The translations under genes were made by a program, and so were the position numbers. Below, piece by piece: positions 1-7,024 of a stretch of DNA of 11,631 nt (position 1 is its first letter; every line of letters starts with the position of its first letter). The DNA comes from CALCKU01 sp964534845 (GTDB taxonomy: Bacteria; Pseudomonadota; Alphaproteobacteria; Caulobacterales; Maricaulaceae). The notes beneath the pieces are model-generated. The model did no database searches, was not told the DNA's origin, and saw nothing but the letters and a program-made list of their open reading frames with translations. The stretch is taken from NCBI GenBank assembly GCA_964534845.1, contig CAZHPV010000075.1:1-11631 (forward strand), in the 5' to 3' direction.

Positions 1-186
1 AATACAGACTTCACGAAATATAGAGTCAGTCAAAAAAAATATAGTTTTTTAAAAATAACCGATATTTTTTCCTATTTTTCTATTTTGGCACATGGCAAAT
101 AATCAAATTAATCTTGCAATAACCCTGATATGGACCAAATTCGGAAACAATATCACCAAAAACAAGCCGCTAGAACGGAAAAGCCT
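1..186. other. AT-rich non-coding stretch downstream of gyrB
   Basis: This end of the window is strongly A+T-rich with long A and T runs and holds no convincing gene. One A/T-only hairpin is visible: AAAAATA at 51-57, a five-base loop, TATTTTT at 63-69. It can fold on either strand but has no GC core, so it is at best a poor terminator for gyrB, which stops at 187. A four-pair stem (CCGT/GCGG on the minus strand) just past the gyrB stop is followed by a short T-rich run, and is also weak. I see no clear promoter. Confidence 0.4.
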
Positions 187-2622
187 CTATGTATCCACGT
201 CAGCATCTAGAGCATTCGAGATAATAAATTCGCGGCGCGGCTCAACCACATCACCCATAAGCTTGGTGAACAGATCATCAGATGCATCAGCGGCCTCAAT
301 TTTGACCTGTAAGAGAGACCGTGCATTGGCATCCAATGTGGTTTCCCATAACTGGCCGGGGTTCATCTCTCCCAGTCCCTTATAACGTTGGATTTTAAAG
401 CCCTTCTTGCCACCGGCTTCTATAACCTCGAAAAGCTGGGCCGGGCCGAAAACTTCAACAGGGTCTGCATCGCCGCGCCTAAAAACCGCAACCCCTGAAT
501 AGGTTTCCATTAATTGCGGCGCGAGCTTATGCAAGCGGCGCGCATCAGAACTATCTCTGAACGCGGGCCTAAAGACGACACGTTCCATCACACCGCGTAC
601 TTCCCGTTCAAGCACAACAGCGCCGTCCGTATCAAGACGCCCAGACCATCCGTCCTCGCCCTCATCCGCTATCATATCCAGACGCCCTACCGCCGCGGCG
701 ATCTCGTCTTCGCCCGCATCTTGGCCCAATGCCCCTGCAATGGCGACCTGCGCAATAATACTATCACCCGCCTTATGCTTCATACGGGTAATAAGTTGCT
801 GAGCTTTAAGGGCTTCGCGGGCCAAGCGCTTTAAATCTTCGCCTGTAATAACCGCACCACCCTCAAGGGTCAGTGAACTGTCCTGCGCACCAGCATCTAT
901 GAGATAATCATCCAGCTCGTCCTGATCTTTAATATAACGCGCTGATTTACCCCGTTCGACTTTATAAAGCGGGGGCTGAGCAATATAGAGATAGCCGCGG
1001 TCAATCAATTCAGGCATTTGCCGGTAGAAAAACGTTAACAATAAAGTTCGGATATGCGCACCGTCTACGTCGGCATCTGTCATAATCACCACTTTATGGT
1101 AGCGCAGTTTTTCAATATCAAAATCCTCACGTCCGATACCTGTTCCTAGCGCCGTAATCATCGTGCCGATTTCTTGGGAGGACAACATGCGATCAAAACG
1201 GGCGCGCTCAACATTTAAGATTTTACCTTTGAGCGGCAAAATAGCCTGATTTTGCCGGTCCCGCGCCTGTTTGGCAGAGCCCCCCGCACTATCCCCCTCA
1301 ACGATGAAGATTTCTGACAAAGCCGGGTCGCGCTCTTGGCAATCCGCTAATTTACCCGGCAGAGAGGCCACATCCAGCGCCCCTTTACGGCGGGTGAGGT
1401 CACGCGCCTTTCGCGCAGCCTCGCGAGCGGCAGCGGCTTCGATTATTTTTTGGACAATGATTTTGGCTTCCGTTGGGTGTTCTTCAAACCACTCATTGAG
1501 CGCCTCACCCATAGCGCTTTCCACAACGGGACGCACCTCTGAGGATACTAGCTTATCTTTTGTCTGGCTTGAGAATTTCGGGTCAGGCACTTTAACCGAG
1601 AGTACGCATGTCAGCCCTTCGCGCGCATCATCACCGGATATCGACACTTTTTCCTTTTTAGCCGCACCTGAAGAAGCGGCATATTTATTGATCGTGCGGG
1701 TGAGTGCTCCGCGAAACCCTGCCAAATGCGTCCCACCGTCACGTTGAGGGATATTATTTGTAAAACAACGCACATTTTCGTGGTATCCATCATTCCACCA
1801 CAAGGCGGCCTCAACACCAATGCCGTCGACTTCTTTCATGACCACAATCGGGGCTTCAAGCTGGGCTTGTTTATTAGAATCAAGATGGCGCACAAAGGCT
1901 TCAATACCGCCCTCATAATAAAGCTCTGTAACAATATCATCCTCAGGACGTTCATCGATCAAGACAATCATCACGCCGGAATTTAGAAAGGCCAGTTCAC
2001 GCAAGCGCCGCTCTAATGTCGAGCGGTCAAACTCCACCATTGTGAAGGTCTCTTCTGAGGGTAAAAAGCGTACCTGCGTCCCTGTGAGAACTTTCGTCTC
2101 GCCGTTACGGCGCGTCTCTTCCGGGGCCTCGCCGACCGCTTTTAAAGGCGCCAAACTTTCGCCGTGAGAGAACTCCATGTAATGCTCTTTACCGTCACGC
2201 CAAATTGTCAGCTGCAAAGAAACAGACAAAGCATTGACGACCGAGACACCGACACCGTGCAGACCCCCTGAAACCTTATAGCTATTCTGGTCGAATTTCC
2301 CGCCTGCATGAAGCTGGGTCATAATCACTTCTGCCGCCGATATGCCCTCTTCTTCGTGAATGGCGACAGGTATGCCCCGTCCATTATCACGTACAGAACA
2401 GGACCCGTCAGAATGGAGCCGCACCTCGACGCGGTCGGCATGGCCCGCCAAGCTCTCATCAATAGAATTATCAACGACCTCATAGACCATATGATGCAGA
2501 CCAGAGCCATCATCCGTATCCCCGATATACATGCCCGGACGTTTGCGAACCGCATCGAGTCCTTTTAAGACCTTGATACTATCGGCGCCATATTCTGGCG
2601 TTTGGGCTGCGGGATCGGCCAT
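187..2622 (-). CDS. gyrB: DNA gyrase subunit B
   Basis: This is the ATPase subunit of type IIA topoisomerase, which works with GyrA as A2B2 to introduce negative supercoils. From the chosen start it is 811 residues, normal for alphaproteobacterial GyrB. The GHKL ATPase domain holds catalytic Glu48, Asn52, Asp79 in DNGRGIP, Lys109, the GGLHGVG lid around 119-125, and Arg142, the residue tied to coumarin binding. The transducer domain follows. The TOPRIM domain has Glu442 in EGDSAGG and the metal-binding DADVDG at 516-521. The C-terminal GyrA-binding part carries QRYKGLGEMNPGQLWETT from 745; that motif favours GyrB over ParE. The frame stays open upstream to 2718, but the extra 32 residues do not resemble GyrB. 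The ATG at 2622 follows a weak AGG seven bases upstream. The quinolone-related Asp and Lys of TOPRIM are wild type. No recF lies next to it. Confidence 0.98.
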   Translation of the reverse strand: MADPAAQTPEYGADSIKVLKGLDAVRKRPGMYIGDTDDGSGLHHMVYEVVDNSIDESLAGHADRVEVRLHSDGSCSVRDNGRGIPVAIHEEEGISAAEVIMTQLHAGGKFDQNSYKVSGGLHGVGVSVVNALSVSLQLTIWRDGKEHYMEFSHGESLAPLKAVGEAPEETRRNGETKVLTGTQVRFLPSEETFTMVEFDRSTLERRLRELAFLNSGVMIVLIDERPEDDIVTELYYEGGIEAFVRHLDSNKQAQLEAPIVVMKEVDGIGVEAALWWNDGYHENVRCFTNNIPQRDGGTHLAGFRGALTRTINKYAASSGAAKKEKVSISGDDAREGLTCVLSVKVPDPKFSSQTKDKLVSSEVRPVVESAMGEALNEWFEEHPTEAKIIVQKIIEAAAAREAARKARDLTRRKGALDVASLPGKLADCQERDPALSEIFIVEGDSAGGSAKQARDRQNQAILPLKGKILNVERARFDRMLSSQEIGTMITALGTGIGREDFDIEKLRYHKVVIMTDADVDGAHIRTLLLTFFYRQMPELIDRGYLYIAQPPLYKVERGKSARYIKDQDELDDYLIDAGAQDSSLTLEGGAVITGEDLKRLAREALKAQQLITRMKHKAGDSIIAQVAIAGALGQDAGEDEIAAAVGRLDMIADEGEDGWSGRLDTDGAVVLEREVRGVMERVVFRPAFRDSSDARRLHKLAPQLMETYSGVAVFRRGDADPVEVFGPAQLFEVIEAGGKKGFKIQRYKGLGEMNPGQLWETTLDANARSLLQVKIEAADASDDLFTKLMGDVVEPRREFIISNALDADVDT

Positions 2623-2667
2623 ATGAAACCTATCTTTCGAATCGACATTAAATGTCCTTAAATCATA
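2623..2667 (-). promoter_or_regulatory. gyrB leader with perfect dyad and possible -10 element
   Basis: Upstream of the chosen gyrB start lies a perfect inverted repeat, GACATT-T-AATGTC on the minus strand (2644-2656). An abutting TCGA-T-TCGA dyad occupies 2637-2645. Just upstream, TATGAT at 2662-2667 matches the -10 consensus at five of six positions, which would start transcription inside the larger dyad and give a leader of about 33 bases. No good -35 sits at normal spacing, so the promoter is tentative; the dyad itself is plainly seen. It could be an operator or a leader hairpin. Confidence 0.3.
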
Positions 2668-2736
2668 GGCTAATTTGGTACGAAATGCACGGAGATTATC
2701 AGGAAAGACGGGCGCCAAACGAACCTCGTCAATCCG

Positions 2737-4086
2737 TCACTGAAACCTTAAGCCGATAGAACGCAAACGCTGCTTAAGCTGCTCACGGCGCTCGGGGGGC
2801 GTCACAAAAACAGTCTCAGGTGGCAAATGGGCGGCTAGATCATCCAGCTTGACCAATTGCGCTTGGGGTTGGTTATCCGGCTTACCTCCAAGACCTTGCC
2901 CCTCAAGACCTTGCCCCTCAAGGCCTTGCCAACGTATCATAATCAAGCCTTCCTTATATCCGGCAGGATCGAGCCAGTTCCACACGCCCGGATCTTTATG
3001 CGCAATCACATAACGTATCGCCCCGTCACTATCAGGGCGCGTTTGGGCGCGGGTCAGGCTGGAGATATGGGTGCGGTAATCAAGGCTGACAAACCAACGA
3101 CTTGCAAGTTGCACGCCCAGATAGTCCGCCTGCGTATCTGGGAGCGTGAGTATCAACGCCTCATCAGGCTTGAGGTCAAACGTGCCAAAAGCGGAATATT
3201 GCCCTTTTAAGCCCGAAGGCGTTTCCCTAACCTTGCCGATTTCATTACGCCCGACAAATTGCCAAATCCGGTTGGCGATGCCCGTCCACATTGTCGTTCT
3301 GTCATGGAGAGAACGTGCGGCCCTATTCATGGCACTTGCTATTTCCGCCTCAGTGAGCGCTGCGGCGGAATGCGGGCAGTCATCGCAGAGACGTTCAATA
3401 TAAAGCCAATCCTGCGGGTGGGTTTGGCTCCAGCTCTTATCGGTATAGCGCACAATGACGCTGCCTTCGCCCGGCGCGAGGCGCAACCAATTGGATGCAC
3501 CTTCGGGCTTTTGCGCGGACAGGACAATCGCAAATCCACCGTCAGGATTTTTCACCAGACGTTCAGGCCCGATCGTGTCGATAATTTCGCCAGGGCCAGC
3601 TGCGCCGACACCCGGCTCTCCCGCCATTGTTTGGATATACAGTATGCGCCCCGATAAAGTCTGGCCGGTTATACGGTACTCCGCCTCACCGCGAATGCGG
3701 GACATACGGTATTCATTATCCGGATTATCCATACCGCTTTTGGCGGTAAAGTCGGCTATGCGCGTAAAGTGGGGCACGTCAGGGTCACTAAAACCGGAAA
3801 GTTCTATCGCCTTAATCATATTGCGCATGACCGCCTGATAGCCTGCTGCGCGGGATAGAGAGGAGGTTTCGAATTGGTCTTGCGTGCGGATGAAGGCAAT
3901 CGCTTCCTCTTGGGCTACGATAAAATTATCCCAAGCAAGATCAGCGTTCGTCGTCGCCCCGTCGGGGATAGTTAGTTTTTGCGCAGGCTGGACCAGAGTC
4001 TGGGCTAAGCGCCCGGCACTAAACGCCAGACCGAGCGCGATAAGCGCTCCCAAAACAGCTAATATTTTAATCCCCGTCCTGCTCAT
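2737..4086 (-). CDS. Membrane-anchored DUF1214-family protein
   Basis: A 449-residue protein with a basic start and one hydrophobic segment at about residues 7-25, read as an uncleaved anchor or signal peptide, so most of the chain should be periplasmic. The C-terminal third matches the DUF1214 family by eye: LPDTQADYLGVQLASRWF, then SLDYR, the RPDSDG turn, and DPGVWNWLDPAG..EG..MIRWQG. Family members have no settled biochemical role that I can state. A CxxC (Cys234, Cys237) sits mid-protein. Near residues 386-399 the chain carries a GLEGQ repeat coded by a 15-bp tandem repeat, probably a surface loop. There is no recognisable Shine-Dalgarno before the ATG, only an AT-rich leader, so the start is chosen by the signal-like N-terminus. 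It begins just past the etfA terminator and ends 18 bp before the longest gyrB frame, so some gyrB transcript may originate here. Confidence 0.8.
   Translation of the reverse strand: MSRTGIKILAVLGALIALGLAFSAGRLAQTLVQPAQKLTIPDGATTNADLAWDNFIVAQEEAIAFIRTQDQFETSSLSRAAGYQAVMRNMIKAIELSGFSDPDVPHFTRIADFTAKSGMDNPDNEYRMSRIRGEAEYRITGQTLSGRILYIQTMAGEPGVGAAGPGEIIDTIGPERLVKNPDGGFAIVLSAQKPEGASNWLRLAPGEGSVIVRYTDKSWSQTHPQDWLYIERLCDDCPHSAAALTEAEIASAMNRAARSLHDRTTMWTGIANRIWQFVGRNEIGKVRETPSGLKGQYSAFGTFDLKPDEALILTLPDTQADYLGVQLASRWFVSLDYRTHISSLTRAQTRPDSDGAIRYVIAHKDPGVWNWLDPAGYKEGLIMIRWQGLEGQGLEGQGLGGKPDNQPQAQLVKLDDLAAHLPPETVFVTPPERREQLKQRLRSIGLRFQ
2889..2930 (-). repeat. 15-bp tandem repeat within the DUF1214-family gene
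   Basis: The unit CAAGACCTTGCCCCT (plus-strand reading) occurs at 2889-2903 and 2904-2918, followed by a 12-base partial copy with one change at 2919-2930. On the coding strand it gives GLEGQ-GLEGQ-GLGG. The unit is a multiple of three, so copy-number change would keep the frame. Confidence 0.85.
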
Positions 4087-4115
4087 AATTTTATTTATAT
4101 ATTCTTTCGAGTTAC

Positions 4116-4140
4116 AAAAAAACCCCGCTTAAAGCGGGGT
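4116..4140 (-). terminator. Rho-independent terminator of the etfBA transcript
   Basis: On the minus strand a seven-pair GC-rich stem (ACCCCGC / GCGGGGT, 4134-4140 with 4122-4128) encloses a five-base TTAAA loop whose ends can also pair, and is followed directly by seven T residues (4116-4122, the first also the stem's last base). It lies about 33 bases past the etfA stop. It separates etfBA from the DUF1214-family gene, which must then use read-through or its own promoter. Confidence 0.92.
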
Positions 4141-4172
4141 CTGTCTATTATAGAAGTGCGTAGGCGCAGGGG

Positions 4173-5099
4173 TTAAAGCGCGGCGTCAAGCTCCGGTAAG
4201 GCTTTAAACAAATCCGCGACAAGGCCGTAATCAGCAACTTGGAAGATCGGCGCTTCCTCGTCCTTATTGATCGCGACAATAACCTTACTGTCTTTCATAC
4301 CGGCCAAATGCTGGATAGCACCGGAAATACCGACGGCGATATATAGCTCTGGCGCTACCGCCTTACCTGTCTGGCCGACCTGATAATCATTGGGTACAAA
4401 TCCGGCATCAACGGCTGCGCGCGAAGCGCCGATCGCCGCGCCGAGCTTATCGGCAATCCCTTCGAGCAGAGCAAAATTCTCACCCGAGCCCATGCCTCGA
4501 CCACCCGAAATCACAATCTTTGCGGCAGTGAGTTCCGGACGATCAGATTTAGACAGTTCTTCACCGACAAATTCAGACTTAAACGGGCCGCTCGGATCCG
4601 CAATGGTCTCAACTGAGGCGCTGCCGCCCTCGCCTGCTGGCGCAAAGGCTGTGGTTCTGACCGTTACGCATTTCTTGGCATCCGTGCTTTGAACTGTCGC
4701 CATAGCATTACCCGCATAAATCGGGCGTATAAATGTATCCGCACTCTCAACTCCCGTCACAGAGCTGATTTGTTGTACGTCAAGCATGGCAGCGACACGC
4801 GGCATATAGTTTTTATGCGTCGTCGTATCCGGCGCCAGAACCGCATCATAGCCGCTCATAAGCGGAACAATAACCTTTTCCATGCTCTCGGCGAGTTGGC
4901 GTTTCAAACTGACATGGTCACAAGCAATCACCTTACGCACACCGGCGATTTTCGCGGCCTGCGCAGCGACGTCTTTTACGCCTTTACCGGCTACAAGCAC
5001 ATCGACATCACCGCCCATGGCCGCAGCCGCTGTGACGGTTTTGTGGGTGGCGTCTTTAACGTCCGAATTATCGTGTTCAGCAACAACGAGTATAGCCAT
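4173..5099 (-). CDS. etfA: Electron transfer flavoprotein, alpha subunit
   Basis: The FAD-binding subunit of the soluble ETF heterodimer, which takes electrons from acyl-CoA and other dehydrogenases and passes them to ETF:quinone oxidoreductase. At 308 residues it is full length. The N-terminal half (about 1-185) is the ETF fold shared with EtfB. The C-terminal FAD domain begins near ISGGRGMGSGENF and includes the QTGK loop (243-246). The ETF-alpha signature runs from LYIAVG at 252 through SGAIQH (259-264) to VAIN at 278. The closing DEEAPIFQVADYGLV segment is also typical. The ATG overlaps the etfB stop as TAATG, so translation is probably coupled. A strong terminator follows. Confidence 0.98.
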   Translation of the reverse strand: MAILVVAEHDNSDVKDATHKTVTAAAAMGGDVDVLVAGKGVKDVAAQAAKIAGVRKVIACDHVSLKRQLAESMEKVIVPLMSGYDAVLAPDTTTHKNYMPRVAAMLDVQQISSVTGVESADTFIRPIYAGNAMATVQSTDAKKCVTVRTTAFAPAGEGGSASVETIADPSGPFKSEFVGEELSKSDRPELTAAKIVISGGRGMGSGENFALLEGIADKLGAAIGASRAAVDAGFVPNDYQVGQTGKAVAPELYIAVGISGAIQHLAGMKDSKVIVAINKDEEAPIFQVADYGLVADLFKALPELDAAL

Positions 5100-5848
5100 T
5101 AGATCACTCCCGCTTCATTTTTAAGTTTATCAATAAGTGTCGCCACATCTTCAACCTTTATACCGGCCTTGCGGGCCTCGGGCTCTGATACCTTCAAAAC
5201 CTTAAGGCGCGGAGCTGTATCAACCCCGTAATCCCCGGGCGCTTTAGCGTCGATTGGCTTTTTCTTGGCTTTCATAATATTAGGCAAGCTGGCATAGCGC
5301 GGCTCATTTAGACGCAGGTCCGTAGTGACAATGGCTGGCAAATCGGCCTTGACCGTTTGTAGACCGCCGTCAACTTCGCGCACCACAGTAAGCTTACCGC
5401 CGTCTTTGGTCAGAGAATTTGCATTTGTGCCTTGCGGCCAACCAAGGAGCGCGCCCAGCATGGAACCGGTTGCACCGTAATCATTATCAATGGCCTGCTT
5501 GCCCAAAATGACAAGTTCCGGGCCTTCGGCCTCAACGATACCTTTAAGAATTTTTGCAACCGCCAAGGGTTCCAGATCGTCGTCGGTCTGGACATGAACG
5601 CCGCGGTCCATACCCATGGCCAAAGCCGTCCGGATGGTCTCTTGGGCTTTTGCCGGACCAATGGATACGACAATCGTTTCAGAGGCCGTGCCGGCTTCTT
5701 GCAAGCGCACCGCTTCTTCAACGGCAATTTCGTCAAAGGGATTCATTGACATTTTTACATTGGCAAGATCAACGCCGGACTGGTCTGATTTGACACGGGC
5801 CTTGACGTTATAGTCAAGCACGCGCTTTACAGGAACAAGGACTTTCAT
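5099..5848 (-). CDS. etfB: Electron transfer flavoprotein, beta subunit
   Basis: The AMP-binding partner of EtfA, carrying the dehydrogenase-docking surface. It is 249 residues, full length, opening MKVLVPVKRV as usual for the family. The recognition loop that inserts into client dehydrogenases is clear: LRLNEPRYASLPNIMKAKKK, with Leu188 equivalent to human Leu195. Lys193 and Lys196 align with the lysines of mammalian ETF-beta (200 and 203) that are trimethylated; related modification is known in some Alphaproteobacteria. The start follows GGAG five bases upstream. The stop TAA shares its last A with the etfA ATG. It lies 177 bp after the adenosyltransferase gene on the same strand, so it may have its own promoter or belong to a longer transcript. 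Confidence 0.98.
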   Translation of the reverse strand: MKVLVPVKRVLDYNVKARVKSDQSGVDLANVKMSMNPFDEIAVEEAVRLQEAGTASETIVVSIGPAKAQETIRTALAMGMDRGVHVQTDDDLEPLAVAKILKGIVEAEGPELVILGKQAIDNDYGATGSMLGALLGWPQGTNANSLTKDGGKLTVVREVDGGLQTVKADLPAIVTTDLRLNEPRYASLPNIMKAKKKPIDAKAPGDYGVDTAPRLKVLKVSEPEARKAGIKVEDVATLIDKLKNEAGVI

Positions 5849-6025
5849 GATGGCTCCGATGGTTAAACTGGGTTTCGAGGATTACCCTATATTCTAAAAC
5901 TTATCCCACATATATGAGCCAGACCAGCACATTTTTCAAGCCATAGTCTTAGAATAATGCAAGTTAGTACCTATAATAAGTCACGTTAATAGGGTCGACA
6001 TTTTCGCCGCCTAACACTTTTTGAG
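5849..6025 (-). promoter_or_regulatory. etfB upstream region, possible promoter
   Basis: A 177-bp non-coding gap on the etf strand, long enough for an independent promoter. Two weak candidates are visible on the minus strand. One is TTGAAA (5934-5939) with TATATG (5909-5914), at an over-long 19-base spacing. The other is TCGACC with TATAGG at 17 bases, around 5970-5998. Neither is convincing alone. The etfB Shine-Dalgarno GGAG lies at the gene-proximal end. No intrinsic terminator is evident for the upstream gene. Confidence 0.25.
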
Positions 6026-6631
6026 TTAGCGGTTAGCCCCCGGAACCCATTTTACATCCGCGCGGCCCATATCATTACACCACCGACTTGCGACGAACAA
6101 AAAGTCGGATAAACGGTTGAGATAATGTATGGCAACAGGATTAATCGCGGCCTGCTTTGACAAGGAAATCGTCGTCCGCTCGGCCCGACGGCACACGGTT
6201 CTGGCCTGATGTAAATAGGCAGCAGCCAGAGTACCACCCGGCAGTACAAAGCTATTTAACGGCTCCAGCGCCTCATTTAAGCTATCTAGCTCTGTTTCCA
6301 GCCGGTCAATCTGTGCCGCGACCATGCGCAGAGCATATTCACTATCAGCCTTACCCGGCTCCGGCAAAGGCGTGGCAAGGTCTGCGCCCAGATCAAACAG
6401 GTCATTCTGGATACGTGACAACATCTCATCAAGACCGGGTAGCGTCTTTTTCTTATTTTGAGACCTTTCACGACTAAGCGCATGGCACGCAAGACCAATA
6501 ACGGCGTTTGTTTCGTCCACATCCCCGTAAGCACAGACACGTAAATCATCCTTAGACAGGCGTGAACCATCGACTAATCCCGTTGTGCCGTCATCTCCTG
6601 TTCGTGTATAAATTTTATTGAGCTTGACCAT
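6026..6631 (-). CDS. pduO: PduO-type cob(I)alamin/corrinoid adenosyltransferase
   Basis: Transfers the 5'-deoxyadenosyl group of ATP to the cobalt of a reduced corrinoid, giving the adenosylcobalamin used by enzymes such as methylmalonyl-CoA mutase. The 201-residue length fits the PduO/MMAB family, a trimer of helical bundles. ATP-site motifs are present: TRTGDDGTTGL at 9-19 and YGDVDETNA at 35-43. Corrinoid and ATP-site helices follow with LPGGT at 130-134, the RTVCRRAER segment at 144-152, and YLNRLSDFLF at 170-179. It is not the unrelated CobA/CobO P-loop type. No clear Shine-Dalgarno precedes the ATG, which is 18 bases after the stop of the small membrane protein gene, suggesting one transcript. 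Substrate could be cobalamin or a biosynthetic corrinoid; the sequence does not decide this. Confidence 0.95.
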   Translation of the reverse strand: MVKLNKIYTRTGDDGTTGLVDGSRLSKDDLRVCAYGDVDETNAVIGLACHALSRERSQNKKKTLPGLDEMLSRIQNDLFDLGADLATPLPEPGKADSEYALRMVAAQIDRLETELDSLNEALEPLNSFVLPGGTLAAAYLHQARTVCRRAERTTISLSKQAAINPVAIHYLNRLSDFLFVASRWCNDMGRADVKWVPGANR

Positions 6632-6649
6632 AAATTGACTTTTAGGGTT

Positions 6650-6853
6650 TTATCCGGTTGTCCGTCTGACATAAAATAGGAAGGCCAAGGCAAATAAGGC
6701 CACTAATTGCGCCCACACACGGCGACGCATCCAGATATTGGATTTTTGACGCGCGCCTTCAGATCTATTCCCCATAGAAATCGCCCCCATAATCAGGGTG
6801 AAAATAACGGCTATGAAGGCTAGCGCGGTAATAATATAGGCAAATATCGTCAT
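6650..6853 (-). CDS. Small twin-transmembrane HIG1-like protein
   Basis: A 67-residue protein with two hydrophobic helices (about 3-26 and 46-62) joined by a polar, basic loop. The stretch SNIWMRRRVWAQ around 38-49 contains the R-x-R-x3-Q part of the HIG1 domain signature (Arg43, Arg45, Gln49). HIG1 proteins act in assembly or tuning of cytochrome c oxidase and respiratory supercomplexes in mitochondria and some bacteria. A bacterial role here is inferred, not shown. Small genes of this kind commonly precede the adenosyltransferase and etfBA in Alphaproteobacteria, which supports it as a real gene. The Shine-Dalgarno is weak, an AGG about nine bases before ATG. It is first in its operon and divergent from the DUF885 gene. 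Confidence 0.85.
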   Translation of the reverse strand: MTIFAYIITALAFIAVIFTLIMGAISMGNRSEGARQKSNIWMRRRVWAQLVALFALAFLFYVRRTTG

Positions 6854-6910
6854 AAGGTAAGGCCTGAAGATCCGTAATTAGCGCCCGTAACAGCGGGGCA
6901 TTTTATAAAT

Positions 6911-6938
6911 CTTATACGCGCACATAATCATATGTCTA
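6911..6938 (-). promoter_or_regulatory. Candidate sigma70-type promoter of the HIG1-like/adenosyltransferase operon
   Basis: On the minus strand TAGACA (6933-6938, five of six to the -35 consensus) is followed after 16 bases by TATAAG (6911-6916, five of six to the -10). Transcription would start near 6904, giving a leader of about 50 bases before the ATG at 6853. A further AT-rich TTTATAAAA lies just downstream. The rest of the divergent gap (6854-7024) holds no equally good plus-strand promoter for the DUF885 gene. Confidence 0.45.
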
Positions 6939-7024
6939 TCCACATAGAGCCAAATAAAAAGCATATCAGGCCTTGTTGTAACAGTTTTGTCTAATTAAAG
7001 GGTAGCTAAGCGAAAAGGCTGAAA

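Noticed and set aside
92..385. Plus-strand 97-codon frame at the left end
   Set aside because: Two thirds of it is antisense to the conserved gyrB C-terminus and the protein shows no recognisable feature.
2623..2718. N-terminal extension of GyrB to the ATG at 2718
   Set aside because: The added 32 residues do not resemble GyrB, and would make the perfect dyad coding; MADPAAQ at 2622 gives a normal-length protein.
4689..5102. Plus-strand frames opposite etfA and etfB
   Set aside because: Antisense shadows of strongly conserved ETF genes with no start signals or family resemblance.
6006..6033. Hairpin overlapping the adenosyltransferase stop
   Set aside because: The CCGCTAAC / GTTAGGCGG stem needs a bulge and has no T run on the transcribed strand, so it is not a supported terminator.
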